Positions 12,800-26,790 are shown, counted from the stretch's first letter. The stretch: 64,000 nt of DNA from Hofstenia miamia (GCA_900660155.1 CABFPE010000167.1:1235092-1299091), one strand, 5' to 3'. Numbers and translations are program-made. The notes: generated by a model not told the origin, from the letters alone.

Positions 12800-14448
12800 A
12801 TTTACATACAATAAATTGTGTGCCTTTTGGGAGATTGTGAGCATGGATTTTATACAACACTGGTGAAATATTGCACTGCAACTATCACAAATAAATAATT
12901 ATGTGCTGTGTGCATAATTAAAATATATTCTTTTATTTTTTCTAGATATAAATCTCTTATTAAACTAGAATTATTTTCTTCGTCTTAAGATGTAATTTCT
13001 AAAGCTCTACCCAACGCAATTAACAACATTTATTTTTATTAGAGCATTTTTTCAGCTTTGCACTTTGAAAAAATTATCTATGACTTCATGAAAATCAATG
13101 GCCAGTAGAGATAAATCTCACAATGTATCTTGACTAAATATTTTTGCATTTTATTAAACAGTATTAGCAACAGGTAGCATTAAATAAATTTGCCATGCAA
13201 TGAAACCATTTGGAAAACTTGTTTGGAACTACCTCCATTTATACACCACCGATGACCTAAAATTATATAGGGAGAAGCCATGTCATCAAGATTAGATAAA
13301 CTGAACTGATTATGAAAACTGAATTAATTCAGTAGTAAAGATGGACGCGAGTTGCGGTCTACACGCCCGCGAATACTGGAATCCGACTATAAAAATTACA
13401 TCCGCGGCCATCTATCATTAGTAGTAGTCATTCACATGATCTAAATTGAAGGGATGCTTTTCATTTCTAAATTTTGCTGCTTCTGCAATTTCAACATCTG
13501 TTAGTGATGCTATTTTATACACAATTCAAAATTTTGTATTTAGATAATAGCGTTTTCGCCTGTTATCAATGTATCAATTATAAAATCCAAAAACAACAAA
13601 AACGACATTTAACTTACTAATTTTCTGAAAATACATAACCTTTCTCCTTTTTATATCAGCAAGGCTTTGTTTTCTTTATAGAACGAATAGCTATGCTCAT
13701 TTACTAGTATCTTGGCTTGCTGATCAATCTTAAAATGTGTTGAATTAATCAAGCAGACTGCTGTAGTACAAAGCTATCATGGTTTAAATCTGCGCTAATA
13801 ATATAGCATTTCGCTGTTCTCACTTCTAATACTGTACAATTTAATAAATGAATAAATTATATATTGTAGAGGATAAATAAACAATGTCTTTGTAATATTC
13901 CTCAAGTGAGATAATTGATCTTCTAAAAATGGAGCAAATTTTGCCAAACGTTCAATATATCCGTGGATACTTTTGTTTTGATGTGTTCTTACTACAACTC
14001 TTAGTAAAGTATTGATGCGGTTTTCAGCCAAAACAGAAATTTTCTTTGGTTAATATTTCATTTATCAAAAACCAAGTGCTATAGTTTAGCTTTCATATAT
14101 GTTGATAATTTAAATGAACACGACAGATTAAAGAAGATACCCCATTTTGGATGATCAAATGATAGGCAAATAATATCTAATTTCCTTTTTCTATTTCAAT
14201 TAAATTATTAAATTTTGATCAAAATAAAATGGAAATAACATATTTTGAACAAGATCAGAGTGGCAAAATTTCTCGCTTGCAAAAACGTATTTGCCCCATG
14301 CTTAAACTTTGTTTTGCAGCGAAAATGGGGCCAAAATGATTATCTGATGTGGTTTGCACAAACTGTTTTGTAAATGTTAAGAGCATGCAAAATTCGCATT
14401 ACAAAAATCTTTGATTAAATTTAACAAACAAAAATCAAAATATTAACA
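12800..14448. other. AT-rich non-coding stretch
   Basis: No recognised gene. A short higher-G+C patch near 13,340-13,410 resembles a repeat remnant without definable ends. Confidence 0.5.
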
Positions 14449-14452
14449 TTAA

Positions 14453-14945
14453 CCCTATTTCCATTAGTGTTACTTTTACGTAACAACCGATTTTTCCGCA
14501 TTTTATAAAATTATATCCAAGCCTGTTAAGAAATATTGAAATCGTTTTACATTGCCACACCTATGGGGTGGAGCCCGCTCATGCAATGACATGTGCTACA
14601 ATATATTCTTATACCTGAATTGCAGGAAAATAAGAATTTTTTCAACGAGAAATTATATTTTTGTAAAAATATTCAAATTATTTCCATACTTAGTGCTTAG
14701 ATAATGAGGAGGTATAATGCTCATCAGAATAACTACCCTGAAATATTTTGTTTTTTAACACAATTTGTGTGAGTCTCGCATGACGGGACAGAACCAGACC
14801 GTAAATTTCTCACGAAAAAAGGAGACAATTCTCTAACTTCGTGTTTTTAGATTTTAAATATCTTCATTAGTTCGTGAGTTATAAACATTTAAATATTTTT
14901 GTTGAAAACACCACAAATTTCAAAAAATTCCTAATGGAAATAGGG
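14453..14945. mobile_element. TTAA-flanked MITE, family copy 1 (493 bp)
   Basis: The ends are TTAA-CCCTATTTCCATTAG and CTAATGGAAATAGGG-TTAA, a near-perfect inverted repeat inside a TTAA duplication, as expected for a piggyBac-mobilised MITE. A diverged relative lies at 27312-27618 in the opposite orientation and shares internal blocks such as AAGAAATATTGAAA and TATCTTC(A/G)TTAGTT. No coding capacity is visible. Confidence 0.8.
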
Positions 14946-14949
14946 TTAA

Positions 14950-16555
14950 AAACACTAGAGGGGAAAACTAACGCGCGTCACAAAAAACCGCGTTCGTTCT
15001 TGTAAACGAGATCTTTAATTCCTTCATTTACATAGAGCACCATCTATGCCATTTGTGTTTTCATTTCGATTCCAAATATCTTGTGATGAGAAATGGTAAA
15101 AATTATTACCAATGAGAAAATGCAAATTTTTGTAAAACATGTTACGATTAATAGGTGCAAATGGCTGCAATGCGACAACCAAATCATAAAAAAGAGCATT
15201 TTGGAAATTAAAAATTTTTCTTGGACAATTTGTCAAAAACTACTTGAAACTAAAAAAATGGTTAGTAAATCCCCACAAAATATTTGCAAATGTAAACAGA
15301 CAACCATGGCTACAGTTGCCCATGATCAATGATCAGACGTTGCACAATTTTAACTTAAATCAGAATGACTTTGACAGCGGGTCACTAGCGTATACGGTGT
15401 CACATTAAGGTTGTCTTTGACCAAAATTTATTTTATTTTGAGCAAAACTAGCTCAATTATTAGTAATATTCTGAAATTCGTGACCCCGGCTTCTTAATTT
15501 TTGGTAGCAATCCTATACTGCTTCCAGTCCCACTGAGTTTTTTGTGGTTCCAGATCGAAGTCCCATCCCCATGGTACTCGACGATCCCGCCGAAACTCTG
15601 TTTGCATTATTTATTCCAAGGACGAAGCATAGAAGTTGCCATTCCCTATTTAAAGAAATACCTTAAATGCAACAGCGCCTTTCATAAGAATACACTTATT
15701 CTTGTGATCACATTTACTTAACTTAAATATAAACGCTTAGAACAAGAGACATCATCTGGTTCCATAAGCTGCAAAAATTGACATAAAAAATTCGAATTCT
15801 AGATATGAATATATATCGTTGCTAAATTGTAAACAAATCAATCGAAACAATCTGGAACAAGCAAATGAAAAATTCATTTATAATTAAATTTTATATAACA
15901 AAGTACAATAATCACTTCATAACAGCTTCACTGCTTAACAACTGGTTCAAGAAATTACCCAGCTAGTGGGCTAGTCGGCCAGTGGGTTACTGTCACTTTT
16001 TCTATGGTCAAAATAGGTTAAGTGAGTCCTTTAGAAATAAGTCAAAATTATAATTTAATATAATATGCTGAAGAAAAATGTTACATTCAAAATGACCTTT
16101 GCATAAAATGATCTATGTGACATGTTCGCAACACAAATTGGTAGAATGTTGCTAATGCGTAAATATCTTTAATTTTCGGGCACAATTTATGAAAATTAAG
16201 TTATATTTATACTTCTTAAATAAATAGTTTTAAGCACAACTAAGCATAGTTTTGATATTACACAATTCGATACAAAAAACTCAATTTGAAAAGTCTAAAA
16301 ATAATCATTTTTAGTTAAAAAAAATACAAAATCATTGATGACGATAAAAAGACACAATTTTGTGTTGTTTTACAGCGATTCAAATGGCATTTATGACATA
16401 TTTCTTTCGATTTGACACATGTTACATTTTCGACAATGGATTTAACAAGAATGTCATCCCCAAATTGAAAATAGCATGAAAAAGTGAATGTTTGCCTTAT
16501 AGAAATGTGATTCATGATTTTGATAGTTGCATAAGTGGTTAATGTTAATTGACAA
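14950..16555. other. AT-rich non-coding stretch
   Basis: No recognised gene. Slightly G+C-richer DNA at 15,360-15,610 may be an old repeat, but I cannot place its ends. Confidence 0.45.
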
Positions 16556-16669
16556 ATTCTAAATGTATTTTTTCATTTCTTAATGTAAATTGATCATTTC
16601 TAATTGTAGTTTTTGATTTCTAATTGTAAAATGATTATTTCTAAATGTAAGTTGATGATTTCTAAATGT
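16556..16669. repeat. Minisatellite with a unit of about 20-22 bp
   Basis: Five to six imperfect copies of a unit like TTCTAAATGTAAATTGAT follow one another with variable length and point differences. The array is AT-rich, lies outside any gene and shows no open frame across it. Confidence 0.75.
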
Positions 16670-17594
16670 CACCTGGAAATGGTGTAGAACGGTTAATGTA
16701 TTTCATATATATTACACTATTACACAGGGATTAAAGTGGAAATGAAAATGTCAATGTCCTGTTCAGATTATGGAAATGGAATAGAAATTATGGAAATGCA
16801 AGCTAAAAAAGACTCTCCAAATATAGAAAATGATCAAAACGCCCTAAACTTCTTCAAACAAATTTTGAAAATTTCTAATAAAACATCAATTAAGAATTAC
16901 CAACAGAAAGTTTGTTATGCAAAACGGTTTAATAAATGTCATCACCAAGCATATGATTTTCAATTATTATAAATCAATTCAATTTTGAGCAGGTCTGGAA
17001 ATGAAATAATTAAGTGGATCAAAAACGTTAAAAATTCTTTTAAGTGTTACATAGCTTACCAGTTTCAACCAAATCAATCATAGCATGTAGAATTGTATTC
17101 TCTGTACTCAGTGAAATCACCGAACTACTAGTAGGATTCTTCGGGAATGGCAAAGATAAAAAGGGGGCCAAAAAATGAAAAAAACAAATTGCTTGTTCAT
17201 GGCTTTGTCACACTGGAACCTATCTTCTGTTGATACATGCATCCACATGATTGGAAACTGCCTATTGGCCACAATGAGCAGATTTATACGATAGCCTCTT
17301 GATGGATTATAATATTTTCCATAGATTAGATATCGAATGAAAATCCGGTTTGATGTTCTAATGAAACGAATTACTTACTAATAGGGTAGCTAGTTATTTG
17401 CTTTCAGATGATGTGTTAATAATATTATTACCAATCTTACGTTAATTTCTTTAGCAAAAATGGATGATCTATAATAATTTAATATATAAAAACGCAACTT
17501 TCGTATGCTTTTCTTGAGGTAACTTCGAATCCTAACGTTCTTGTTTGTAAAGATTTTACTCAGTATAAATAAATTAAGAATTATTTACACACGG
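16670..17594. other. AT-rich non-coding stretch
   Basis: One 78-codon frame starts near 16,736. It is lysine-rich and asparagine-rich in line with base composition, and I regard it as chance. Confidence 0.45.
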
Positions 17595-18089
17595 TAGAGA
17601 TGAGTACGGTACAGTAATACCGCGGTAGCGATTTACGCAATTGCGGTGGTTAGCCGTAGAATTAAAACAACTTGCGGTGGGCATAAACGTGTTTTGTATT
17701 AAGATTTAAAAGCTTAGTATTTCTCAAAAAATGTTTCAGAAGCAAAACTAAGATTTCACATACAAAATATTAAAAGAAATATATACACATTTCATGGAAA
17801 ATTTTATGCTACCCTAATAATATTTAGCCTAAGAAATTGTCTTTAAAGCTTTCTACGAATGATCCATAACCCTAAAAATCAATTCCACTAAAAAATATAT
17901 AGCTTTTTGTCGACGATAAAAACCACCAGTTGTTGCAGTATACCGCGGTTATTAGTAACAAACCCGTTCATCTCTAATAAACATACGTAAGCCAAGGCTC
18001 TGCGTTANAAAACCACCAGTTGTTGCAGTATACCGCGGTAAAAATTCAGTTATTGCGGCGGTTATTAGTAACAAACCCGTTCATCTCTA
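17595..18089. mobile_element. hAT-like MITE interrupted by an assembly join
   Basis: The left end is TAGAGATGAGTACGGTACAG and the right end, read inverted, is TAGAGATGAACGGGTTTG, followed on both sides by CCGCGG and TTGCGG words. TAGAGATG-type termini occur in hAT elements. The interior is broken by the N at 18008, with 17919-18007 repeated after it (18009 onward). The second copy carries about 24 bp extra. No TSD could be confirmed. Confidence 0.55.
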
Positions 18090-18120
18090 ATAAACATACG
18101 TAAGCCAAGGCTCTGCGTTA
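17919..18120. repeat. Short direct duplication across a single N
   Basis: About 89 bp before the N at 18008 recur after it, with a roughly 24-bp insertion in the second copy (around 18040-18063). As at the other N positions this suggests two haplotype sequences placed side by side. Confidence 0.8.
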
Positions 18121-19113
18121 CAGAGGCGTAGTCTCTCTTGGTGCGAGGTGTGCGGAGCACACGTGACTATTGAAAATTAACCTTTTTCGTCGGTCTAATG
18201 GATGAATAGAACAATCTTTCTTTGTAGTCTTGAAACGGATGAAATCTTTCCCATTGCGACTCAACTTCCAGACAGTATTAAAAAATTTTATTGTTGTAAA
18301 TTGAAATTTTTTTTACAAGAAAATGGCATTTAAATCAAAACATACTTAACTCAAATGTGTGTTATTAGAAGCAATGTAATAAAAATTTGCTGAAAGCGCA
18401 TACAGTAGCAAACATTCAATTATGATAAACTTAGCAAACATTAATTTTTTGTTTCATACACGCAAATGGAGGAATCCCAAAAATTGTTTTCAAAGGTTTC
18501 CATAAAATTCCTGAAGAATTTAATAAAAAAAGGCATTTCAAAAAAGCACGTGTTTAAAACAGCATTTTTTTAAACATGCCAGCCCTTAAAACCATTCAAT
18601 TTCTTGCTTCATATTGTACACATGGTATAGTTCATCATATTTGTAACAGCAATAGTTACTTTATAATGCACACTAGGCAATTTGGCACACACTTCGCCAC
18701 TGCTGTGCTACATGCTGAACAACCCTAAATAAATGTATGAAAGAAATACAGCATGTTATACTAAATAAGAAACCAAATCTTAGTAATTCTTCATCATTAC
18801 TGGCAAAAAATTAAAAAATGCCATTCAAGCTAGTATCGAGTAAAGGTCGACTATTTGAATTCGCCAAGAATTTTGAGTACTCGCAGGGCTCTACCTCAAT
18901 GACTAGCAGCATTGTTTGATCAAATTTACGACACTTAAGTGCCGAAATTTTTTTTGCTAGATTAACTTCCTGTAAAGACACATTTGCCATGAGAATTGGG
19001 TATATAGGAACAATCCCATGGGAAAAGTTGGAAAGAAACAATCAAAAATACCAAAATTGGATTAAATGATAATTTTTGCTATCCTAAACCTTATTGTTAA
19101 TGGTTATTACTCG
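18121..19113. other. AT-rich non-coding stretch
   Basis: No recognised gene. Long A and T runs are frequent. Confidence 0.5.
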
Positions 19114-19228
19114 AAATATTTCTTGCTACGAATATTTGCATTTTATTCGCCCATATATTCCATGCATTCTGAACAAAATATATTGGCGAATAAAATGCAA
19201 ATTGCCCCAAAATCTAGGAAATATTTCC
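19114..19228. repeat. Short imperfect hairpin
   Basis: ATTTGCATTTTATTCGCC near 19,133 is the inverted complement of sequence near 19,184-19,203. The pairing continues outward through GAAATATTTC and inward through ATATATT. The roughly 110-bp stem-loop could be a tiny MITE. There is no further support for a microRNA-like role. Confidence 0.5.
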
Positions 19229-22200
19229 TTTAAAGAAAGGTAGCACTACAATGCGTATTGCTTCACGATGCAGAAAGATTTCGTTACGGTATAGAAGTGC
19301 AAGCCAATTTAGAGCAATTGCTAAAAATATTTTCTATGCCGTGTATTAAGATAGCACGCAAAATCAATTTCGTACGCCATAGCGCGACAGAAATAGTTCG
19401 TGTAATGGCATCTTCCCTTATGAACAGCAAGTTATTCAATTATCATAAAGGCGTCAGCTAGTCCTATTTTCCTATTACAATCATGAATTTTTTCAAAAAT
19501 CTAATGTTTTCTTTAAAAAATTTAAATTTTCATAACTTAGGACTTTCAGCAAGGTTTTTAGACCGGCATATTATCAAAACTTTAGGTATAAAAAGAATTC
19601 GAATGTTATCAAAAATCGGAATACGTATTGAAAAACAGTAAATATTTTCATCTATTTCAGGGACAGGAATAATTTTCACGAAAATCTTTACTATTATATG
19701 AGAGCCATAGGAGTGTTCATATCGAAAATATGGACGATGCGGTTTCGGACTTTAAAGTGATATGTGCAGCAAAAGGTTTGAAGCGTCCTTCCATAGCATT
19801 CAGGAATAAAAAAGTTTTTTTGTATTATTCCAGCAGAAAAAGTCTGCTGCCTGCCATTAATATTAAGGTGATAACTCTGAAGTATATATATATTGATATT
19901 ATGCGTCTAATTGTAGATATTTCAAAACCATATGCAAGTACAATTAGAATTTGTAAAAATAATTAACACTAATTGCTAATTTGCATAAATCGCCATATCG
20001 GCTGAAATATTTACATCATTAATATGCAAGAGGTCTTAAAACACTTGAAATAAATATTGGATATTTTCTTTTGGTTACGGGACAAGAATGGTTAAGGAAT
20101 TTCAAATAAAAATAATGAGTTGTTTAATTATTAGTGAATGGGAAATTATAGAAATTCATGATATTGCGCAATAACTTCAGAGACATTATAACATGCTCTA
20201 AAATCCACTTTTTCTTTTCAATGTTGTTTTTCAGTTTCATCTGTGTTTTGCCTCAAATTTAAACTACAAAAAATGAACATTGAATAAAATAAAAAATCAT
20301 TTTTCTGCATGGGTACCTCCTTAAAACATTTCAATTTATTCACCAACAATATTGTTTGTTCTGATTAAATATTGAAATTGTATTTATTGGGTGTGTGCAT
20401 TTTGCGTAATTATGGAGAGATGCCCACTTTTGAAAGAAGATATTTCAACATCAATGTTTTTCTCCTTATGATGTTTAAATGTTTATGTATCCACTGAATG
20501 AATAAGAGTGTATTTCGCCGTTGTCAAAAACTAAAAAGCCATCAAGTGTACATATGTCTGCTAAAGTGCGTTACCTTTCCCTACTCTACCCCATGTGCAT
20601 TATATTAACTATTCTACTATATTACCAACTTAAAATCGCGATTGAAGTAAAATTTACATGTCTGTACGTCGAAGAAATTTTAATGAATGCAAATTAATAA
20701 AAATGGAAACAACTACTTTAAACATTTAAAAAACATTAGCATGATCGTAATGAATTTTGCGAACATTCTTTCATCTTACCAAAACGACAAATTTATGGAA
20801 ATTCACATTTCACTAATGTTCTGTGGGAGATTTCCATTACTACCTGAAAAAGCTTCACTTCCAAATATATAAATCAGAAGACAACGAATGTGAAGAGAAG
20901 TATTTCTAAAAGTAAAATTAATTTCACCAACATGCATTTGCACAACAATCAATTTCGCAATTAATTGCTCAAAACCAATAATACTACCAGTAATAAAAAC
21001 GGGCAACTAACATTACTAGCAAAATAATTTACAAAAATATTTAAAAAACATTTGATACATTCGAATAAATAATGCATAAGTTCAAATGTAAAATTTTAGT
21101 TGCAATGGGTGCTTGTTCGTCGTTTAGTCATCATTTGGAAGTTCAGTATCTGGTCATCGTCTGTCATTTAATCAGCAAAACATTAATGAAAAATTCTCAG
21201 CACTACTCAATTAAATTCAATTGATGCGTTGTTAAATTAAAAGTGAGGGCAAAAAATTGCTGAATCCGTAAATGTTTATGCAAGCTTTTGCAATTCTATT
21301 ATCAACTCATTTGAAGTAAGAAATTAATCATTTGGATTAATTTCAAGATTAGCAAATGACTGATGACTTGTGAAACTTAGCAAGTGACTTTATTCTGGAT
21401 ATAGATCACTCTCCTTAACTTAGATGACAACGATCCATTTAAAAAGCAACTAAGCGAAACATTCCAACATAAATTAGACTGGAAAACTGTGTATTAGACT
21501 TTTTAATTACAAATCTAACATTTTTTCACGAACGTTTTGAAAGTATGATCCTTCCATTCCCAACAACAAGATTTTGCTCACTAGATATTTACTTCCATAA
21601 TGTACTGAGGATGAAACTAAAATACACCTTAAAAACCCTGTTTACAAAAAATGACATTATAAAGGACTTCTTAATTATTCATTTTCAGTTATTGTGCAAA
21701 GCAATATATTAACAGGCAAACTATTTTGAAAGCAAAATGTGACATTTTTTGATCTCATTGTGCCAGCTCTGTCTCAAAAGTTTCATTAACTTTTGGGCCG
21801 ATGTCCCATTGCGATACTATTTTGGCTAATATTGGAAAAAATGAACAGAATTTTAAATACTTGATCTCAGTTTATTAATTTATGGTGTCGGTCCTATGTT
21901 AATTATTCAGTCGCAGACTCAAGTCCCATGGGATTGAGACCAGTAAATCCCATGGAAGGGAATGGTCCTGCAAACCCATAGTCTATAATAAAATACATTA
22001 ATTTAAAGAGGGTCACAGATTGATCATTTACAATTCGTAAGGGCTATAGTTGTATTTTATATTTGCATACCAAATATAGTGATACTACATCTATCGTAAG
22101 GGAATCGAAACGATCCTCCGTGAGTACATAGTACCATCATTCTAGTGCTCATTGATGCAAATATGACGTTGAGCTTGTGTCCTGTCTTCCACAAATTGAA

Positions 22201-23820
22201 GAATGTAAAAAATCTTGGAGGAGAAACACGAAAAATACGTCTTCATTTTGATGATTTCAATGAATGAGAATTCTTTCTTGCTTTGTTTAATTAAACTAAA
22301 TCTAAAAGAATTTGCAAAGTAAACATCTGGAAATCAAATTGTAAATCTTAGATAGACCCAGACTTCAGTTGAACCTCTGAAGATGGTGTTTTCAGTTCCT
22401 CTGAGGATCAAAAGTCAGAGGTACATTAATTACTTCTTCAACTTCTTATTGTCTAGTATTCATTTACAATTTAACAGTGAGTTGACAGAGAGTACCTTTC
22501 CTTCCGCTGAAAAAAACAGCTATACTTTATCAAGTAGAAATGTAAAATGGGGAAACATTGGCCCATGTGCTTTCCACTTTTTTATGTCGTTATTTCATGA
22601 TAAAAATCATTAATTTAGCTAATAAATGTAAAATATCAAAGTAACAGAAATATGTATATTAACAAAATTTTGAAAATTTTTTGGGAATTCCAAGGAGTGA
22701 AGATGTTGAAGAACTGCTGCTAGTGGAATGGACCGCAAACAGAATTTATAGACACATGAGAAGGTGAAGTTACCTCTGATGCTGAAAGTGAGTCCGCGAT
22801 AATGGCTTGCAAAAATAACTAAAGAAGATTAATTTGAGAGCAATGATAGCAAAAAATTATAAAAGTTAGGCTAACGAAATGTATGAAAATGAAAACAGCA
22901 ACATTCAAGCTGTCAAAAGTGGGTCCTATTCAGTGAAGCAAATTTAGCACCTCAGGAACGGGTGTAGTGATGTACGGCGAATCTGTTTTCTAAAAAGGAA
23001 TCTGCCAGTAAGTAGGGAGTACAGACTAATGTGGAAATGTGTTAGAAATGTCTAAAGAGAAAATTTTGAAAATATTCTGTTATATTGTTCAGAAGATCCG
23101 TTTATCAGCTATTCCTCCATTTAACTTAACCCAATAAACTAAATGCTTGACAAAGTAGATTGGAGAAAGAAAATTGAAAATCTGGATGGTCAAATTATCT
23201 ATAGAAAAGAACTGTCTACTGTATATTTCACAATGAAATGATAATTGATGAAAATTAAACCGAATACATAGAAATACATACAGAAATGTTAAGAAAACGT
23301 CGTAAAGAAAGAACCAAAGAAATTGAGATTTGAAGTACAAAATGAAATGCTTGAAAAAATAAAATTGGATTGTTCTAAAAAACCTTCTCCAAAAAAACGT
23401 TGACATGTAAGATTCCTAAAACGAAGGCTGAAACAAAAAACTCACAAAAAGTTAACAATCTTAGAACTATTACTGTCACACCGACGTTACCGAGGCGATC
23501 AGACAATTTTGCATCGAATATATACTCATGAAATGAAAACTTCATGGAATGCTCTACGTTAACAAAATTCTAAATACCAACGACACTTCATTTGCGAAAT
23601 ATACTTTACTACAGTAGGGCCCTCAACTATAATGCAACATAAAAAATTGATTAACAGAATTGGTAAAGAGAGAATGTGGCTAACCGGTTGCCAAATTGGA
23701 CATCAATCGTAACTAATGATATATAAAAATACTCTGATGTTACGAGGACTATCTGTAACATACGTAAGAACACTGAAATTGATAATGATTACTTCCAAAA
23801 AAGCATAAATGTTACGAAAT
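19229..23820. other. AT-rich non-coding stretch
   Basis: No gene was recognised. Frames at 19,258-19,461 and 19,730-19,966 have somewhat more protein-like composition but no identifiable motif. Sequence at 22.7-23.7 kb carries scattered lysine-rich and arginine-rich fragments on the plus strand that may be a heavily decayed coding relic. Confidence 0.4.
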
Positions 23821-23828
23821 ACGAAATT

Positions 23829-25287
23829 ATGTCGAACGGAAAATCGATACTTTGCCAGTTAATCAAAAACGTTTGAAGACTATATAGATTAAATTAAGTT
23901 TCTGAAGTTGTGGGAGGTTGTGGTAAACGATTCTTAGCTTTTTGACTGATTGAAAATGAGTGAAAAAAAAGTTTTGGCTCAAAAACCGAGTATGTCGGAC
24001 GGAATCGATAAAAAAGACAAAAAATGAGCTTTTAGTCGTAGTCGTTTTTTATCAAAACTAATCAGTCTATGCTGATGGAATTTATTATTTTTGAAACTTG
24101 AACAATAGCCTGTCATAAAAATATTCATAATTACAAAATATTTTTTAAATTGAAGTTGTTGGAACAGTATGTCGGATGGAATTGTGTCGGACGGAAAAAT
24201 GTCAAAAAATCCACCATCGAAATAATGCTCAAAAATCAACTAGAAAGCAGCAATACCATGTAACACATATACTCATATAATATAAGCTTATCAAATATCA
24301 CTCAAGTCAAGATATGATCGGATTAAAATAATTTTCCGTCCGACATAAAAAGCAAAAATTTTCCTAAAATAAGTTATAGCAGAACTTAGCAGAATTATTG
24401 AAACTAATAAAAATTTAATTGAAACTTAACAACTTTTGTGCATATTTTATGTAAAACTATTCATAAAAACAGTCTTTATGGAACCATCCGTGATTTGACA
24501 GCCGAGTTGGAAAAAGGCGATGATGATGCTGCTTCTGTTCGCTCAAATGCAGATGTTGCTGGTGACAGTGTGGCTTTGACTTAATTTAGAAAGACGCTTT
24601 CTCTCCCTATCTTTCTTTTTTTGTTCTTCGTATTTTACTTTATCTAGCGTCCTTAAAACGGTTCTTTTTTGTTTTATTGTCAGTGAATCGTTTATTCGGT
24701 ACTCTTCTCTATTGTTTTCACCATATCTCTTGCAAAGCGATAACAACGACACCGACAAAATTGTTCGACGAATGAAAACAAAAATGTTCGAAAAGAAGAC
24801 GTTCCACTGTCACAAAGTTTTTTAAAAAAAACAAAACACAAAATCAAAACAAAACATCGCGATTACGTTTAAGGCAATTGGCACACTTCTTTTGGCCGTT
24901 AAAACAGTTTCAATCAGCATATTCAGCCAAAATTTAAAATTTATGTCGGACGGAATTTTTTTTAAAATTAAAATAAGCCACGGACATTATCCTTATGAAG
25001 CAAAAACAAAATTAAACTAACTTAAATGGTTCTCACTGAGATAGGAATGCGTAGTTTCAAGATCTGAAAATCTTTTGTGAAGCGAGATTAAAAACTTTCG
25101 TGGAAATTTTATGTCGGACGGAAAATTTACGAACTCTTTCCAAAAAAAACCCCAAAACTCGATTTAAAAAAAAGAAAATTGACATTTTCGACAAATGGGA
25201 ACTATTTTACAGCAATATTCAACACTGAAATGAAACCTTAGGCTTTTCTCCTTGAAAACCATAAAGTTGAAATTTTCCGTCCGACAT
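23829..25287. repeat. Cluster of eight TGTCGGACGGAA motifs in both orientations
   Basis: The 13-mer ATGTCGGACGGAA or a one-mismatch variant occurs at 23829, 23992, 24169, 24184, 24943 and 25111 on the plus strand and at 24334 and 25275 on the minus strand. Such a GC-bearing word is very unlikely to recur by chance in this AT-rich background. Spacing is irregular and orientation mixed, so it is not a tandem repeat or CRISPR. Clustered copies resemble subterminal transposase-binding repeats of some DNA transposons. The small basic reading frame at 24543-24758 lies inside the cluster. Confidence 0.7.
24543..24758 (-). CDS. Small basic-domain reading frame, possible transposon protein fragment
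   Basis: The 71-codon frame contains KVKYEEQKKKDRERKRLSKL, a highly basic helical motif of a kind seen in uncharacterised invertebrate mobile-element proteins. It lies inside the cluster of TGTCGGACGGAA repeats, which supports a mobile-element origin. The complementary strand at about 24,479-24,584 is also open and protein-like, so strand assignment is uncertain. No catalytic domain is visible. Confidence 0.3.
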   Translation of the reverse strand: MSVSLLSLCKRYGENNREEYRINDSLTIKQKRTVLRTLDKVKYEEQKKKDRERKRLSKLSQSHTVTSNICI

Positions 25288-25289
25288 AT

Positions 25290-26266
25290 TTTTGGCATCC
25301 TAATAGAAGCAACCGAGGCAAAAAAATAGGTAATTAGGAATTTCAAGACAATTTTTTTGTTAAANTTATCATAAGCTATTTATAACGAAATTTTGAAAGC
25401 ATTTCATTAAGTTTAAAATTTTGTACTCAGGTCAACCTATTTCGTAATAGGCTCAAATCCAATAGTTAAGAAATCAGAAAAATGCCATTTGAAATTGAAT
25501 GTGTTATAACATAAGCAAACATTAGAAAAGATCCTAAGAAAAATGGTAATGAATTTCAAAGTAAGAATTGGTGTCGAAGAAACTGTAGAAAAAATGGTTC
25601 CTATAAACATCTTGGAGTAGAAGCAAACTTAACATGAGAAGAACATTTAAATTCTATTGTGAAGAAACCCAATTACAAAATTAAATTCAGGTTCTTCATT
25701 TTGATATTTTTAAATAGAAGAAATCAGAACTGCCTCCAAAACATGTTCCAAATATTTATATGCTGTTGATGCATGCATTCCAAAATTAACGGAAGGTAAA
25801 GGGAGAAGTTTATAAAGACATCTTAAATTATCAATGATAATGAAAATTTGAAAAAATATTCATTATAATAACGAAAAATTTAAAATTCAATCAAAAACTA
25901 CCATCAAAACTTTAAGATGAAAATCACCACTGCCCTGTATATTTTACCAATACAAAAGCACATTGTTTATAAACATTTTTTTCTTTACTCTGTCAGTAGA
26001 TATGACTATTGGAACTTGCCAGCAATTCATATATTAATGCTGTCTGGTTCCCATTAAATTGAAACTTTATTGTAAAGTACTGGAATTAAAACAGACATAC
26101 GATAGGGGTGTTTAAAACATAATCACTACTTGTAATAAATAACTTAAAAAATGTAAGCATTTGGTTAAGGTTACCCCAATTACTAACAAACATTTAACAC
26201 AATTACATATATTAATAAACATTAGACCTTGACTTCTACTATTGATGATTTTGCACACTAGAATAT
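25290..26266. other. AT-rich non-coding stretch
   Basis: Contains the single N at 25365. Unlike the other N positions, this one is not flanked by an obvious duplicated segment. No gene recognised. Confidence 0.5.
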
Positions 26267-26268
26267 AA

Positions 26269-26788
26269 AGTCAATTAGGCTTTATCCGTATCCTGTTGGC
26301 CACCCGATTCTTGTCCGGATTATTCGAAATCCGGATTATGTGAATTTGAAAATTTCAAATCCGATATTGAAAATATGGAATGTATGACCGGGCTAGTTTG
26401 TTGCAGGGGCGAAAACGTAATAGAAACAAATCTGTCAAGATTTAAGAATGTCGACATCCTCACTTCACAGAACGAATCAAAACCCTGTTTTTACACATGT
26501 ACAGTGTATTAAATTAATAAATCAAAACTTAATTATATGATTAGTAAAATGAGTAATTATGTTATTTAAAAAATCTATTGAATGCTCAAATTTTGATACG
26601 GGTACAATTGCTATACAAAGTGACATTTGGACCTGGAATTTACAATGAATTAAGGATTAACAGTATCGCAGTATCGGATTAATCGATAGTTTTATTAGAG
26701 AAAAACAATGAATAATTCGGACTTAAGAAAGTGTACAAATAAACCGCAAATCCGGACAAAACCCGATACGGATAAAGCGGAATTGACT
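26269..26788. mobile_element. Tc1/mariner-pogo-like MITE of about 520 bp
   Basis: The left end reads AGTCAATTAGGCTTTATCCG. The right end, inverted, reads AGTCAATTCCGCTTTATCCG. Further TIR similarity runs through CCGTATC and TTGTCCGGATT. TA dinucleotides flank both ends, as expected for this superfamily. The interior has no transposase and includes GTATCG-type words. Confidence 0.75.
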
Positions 26789-26790
26789 AT

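Noticed and set aside
23829..25287. CRISPR-like repeats
   Set aside because: The repeats are short, irregularly spaced, in both orientations, and in an animal genome.
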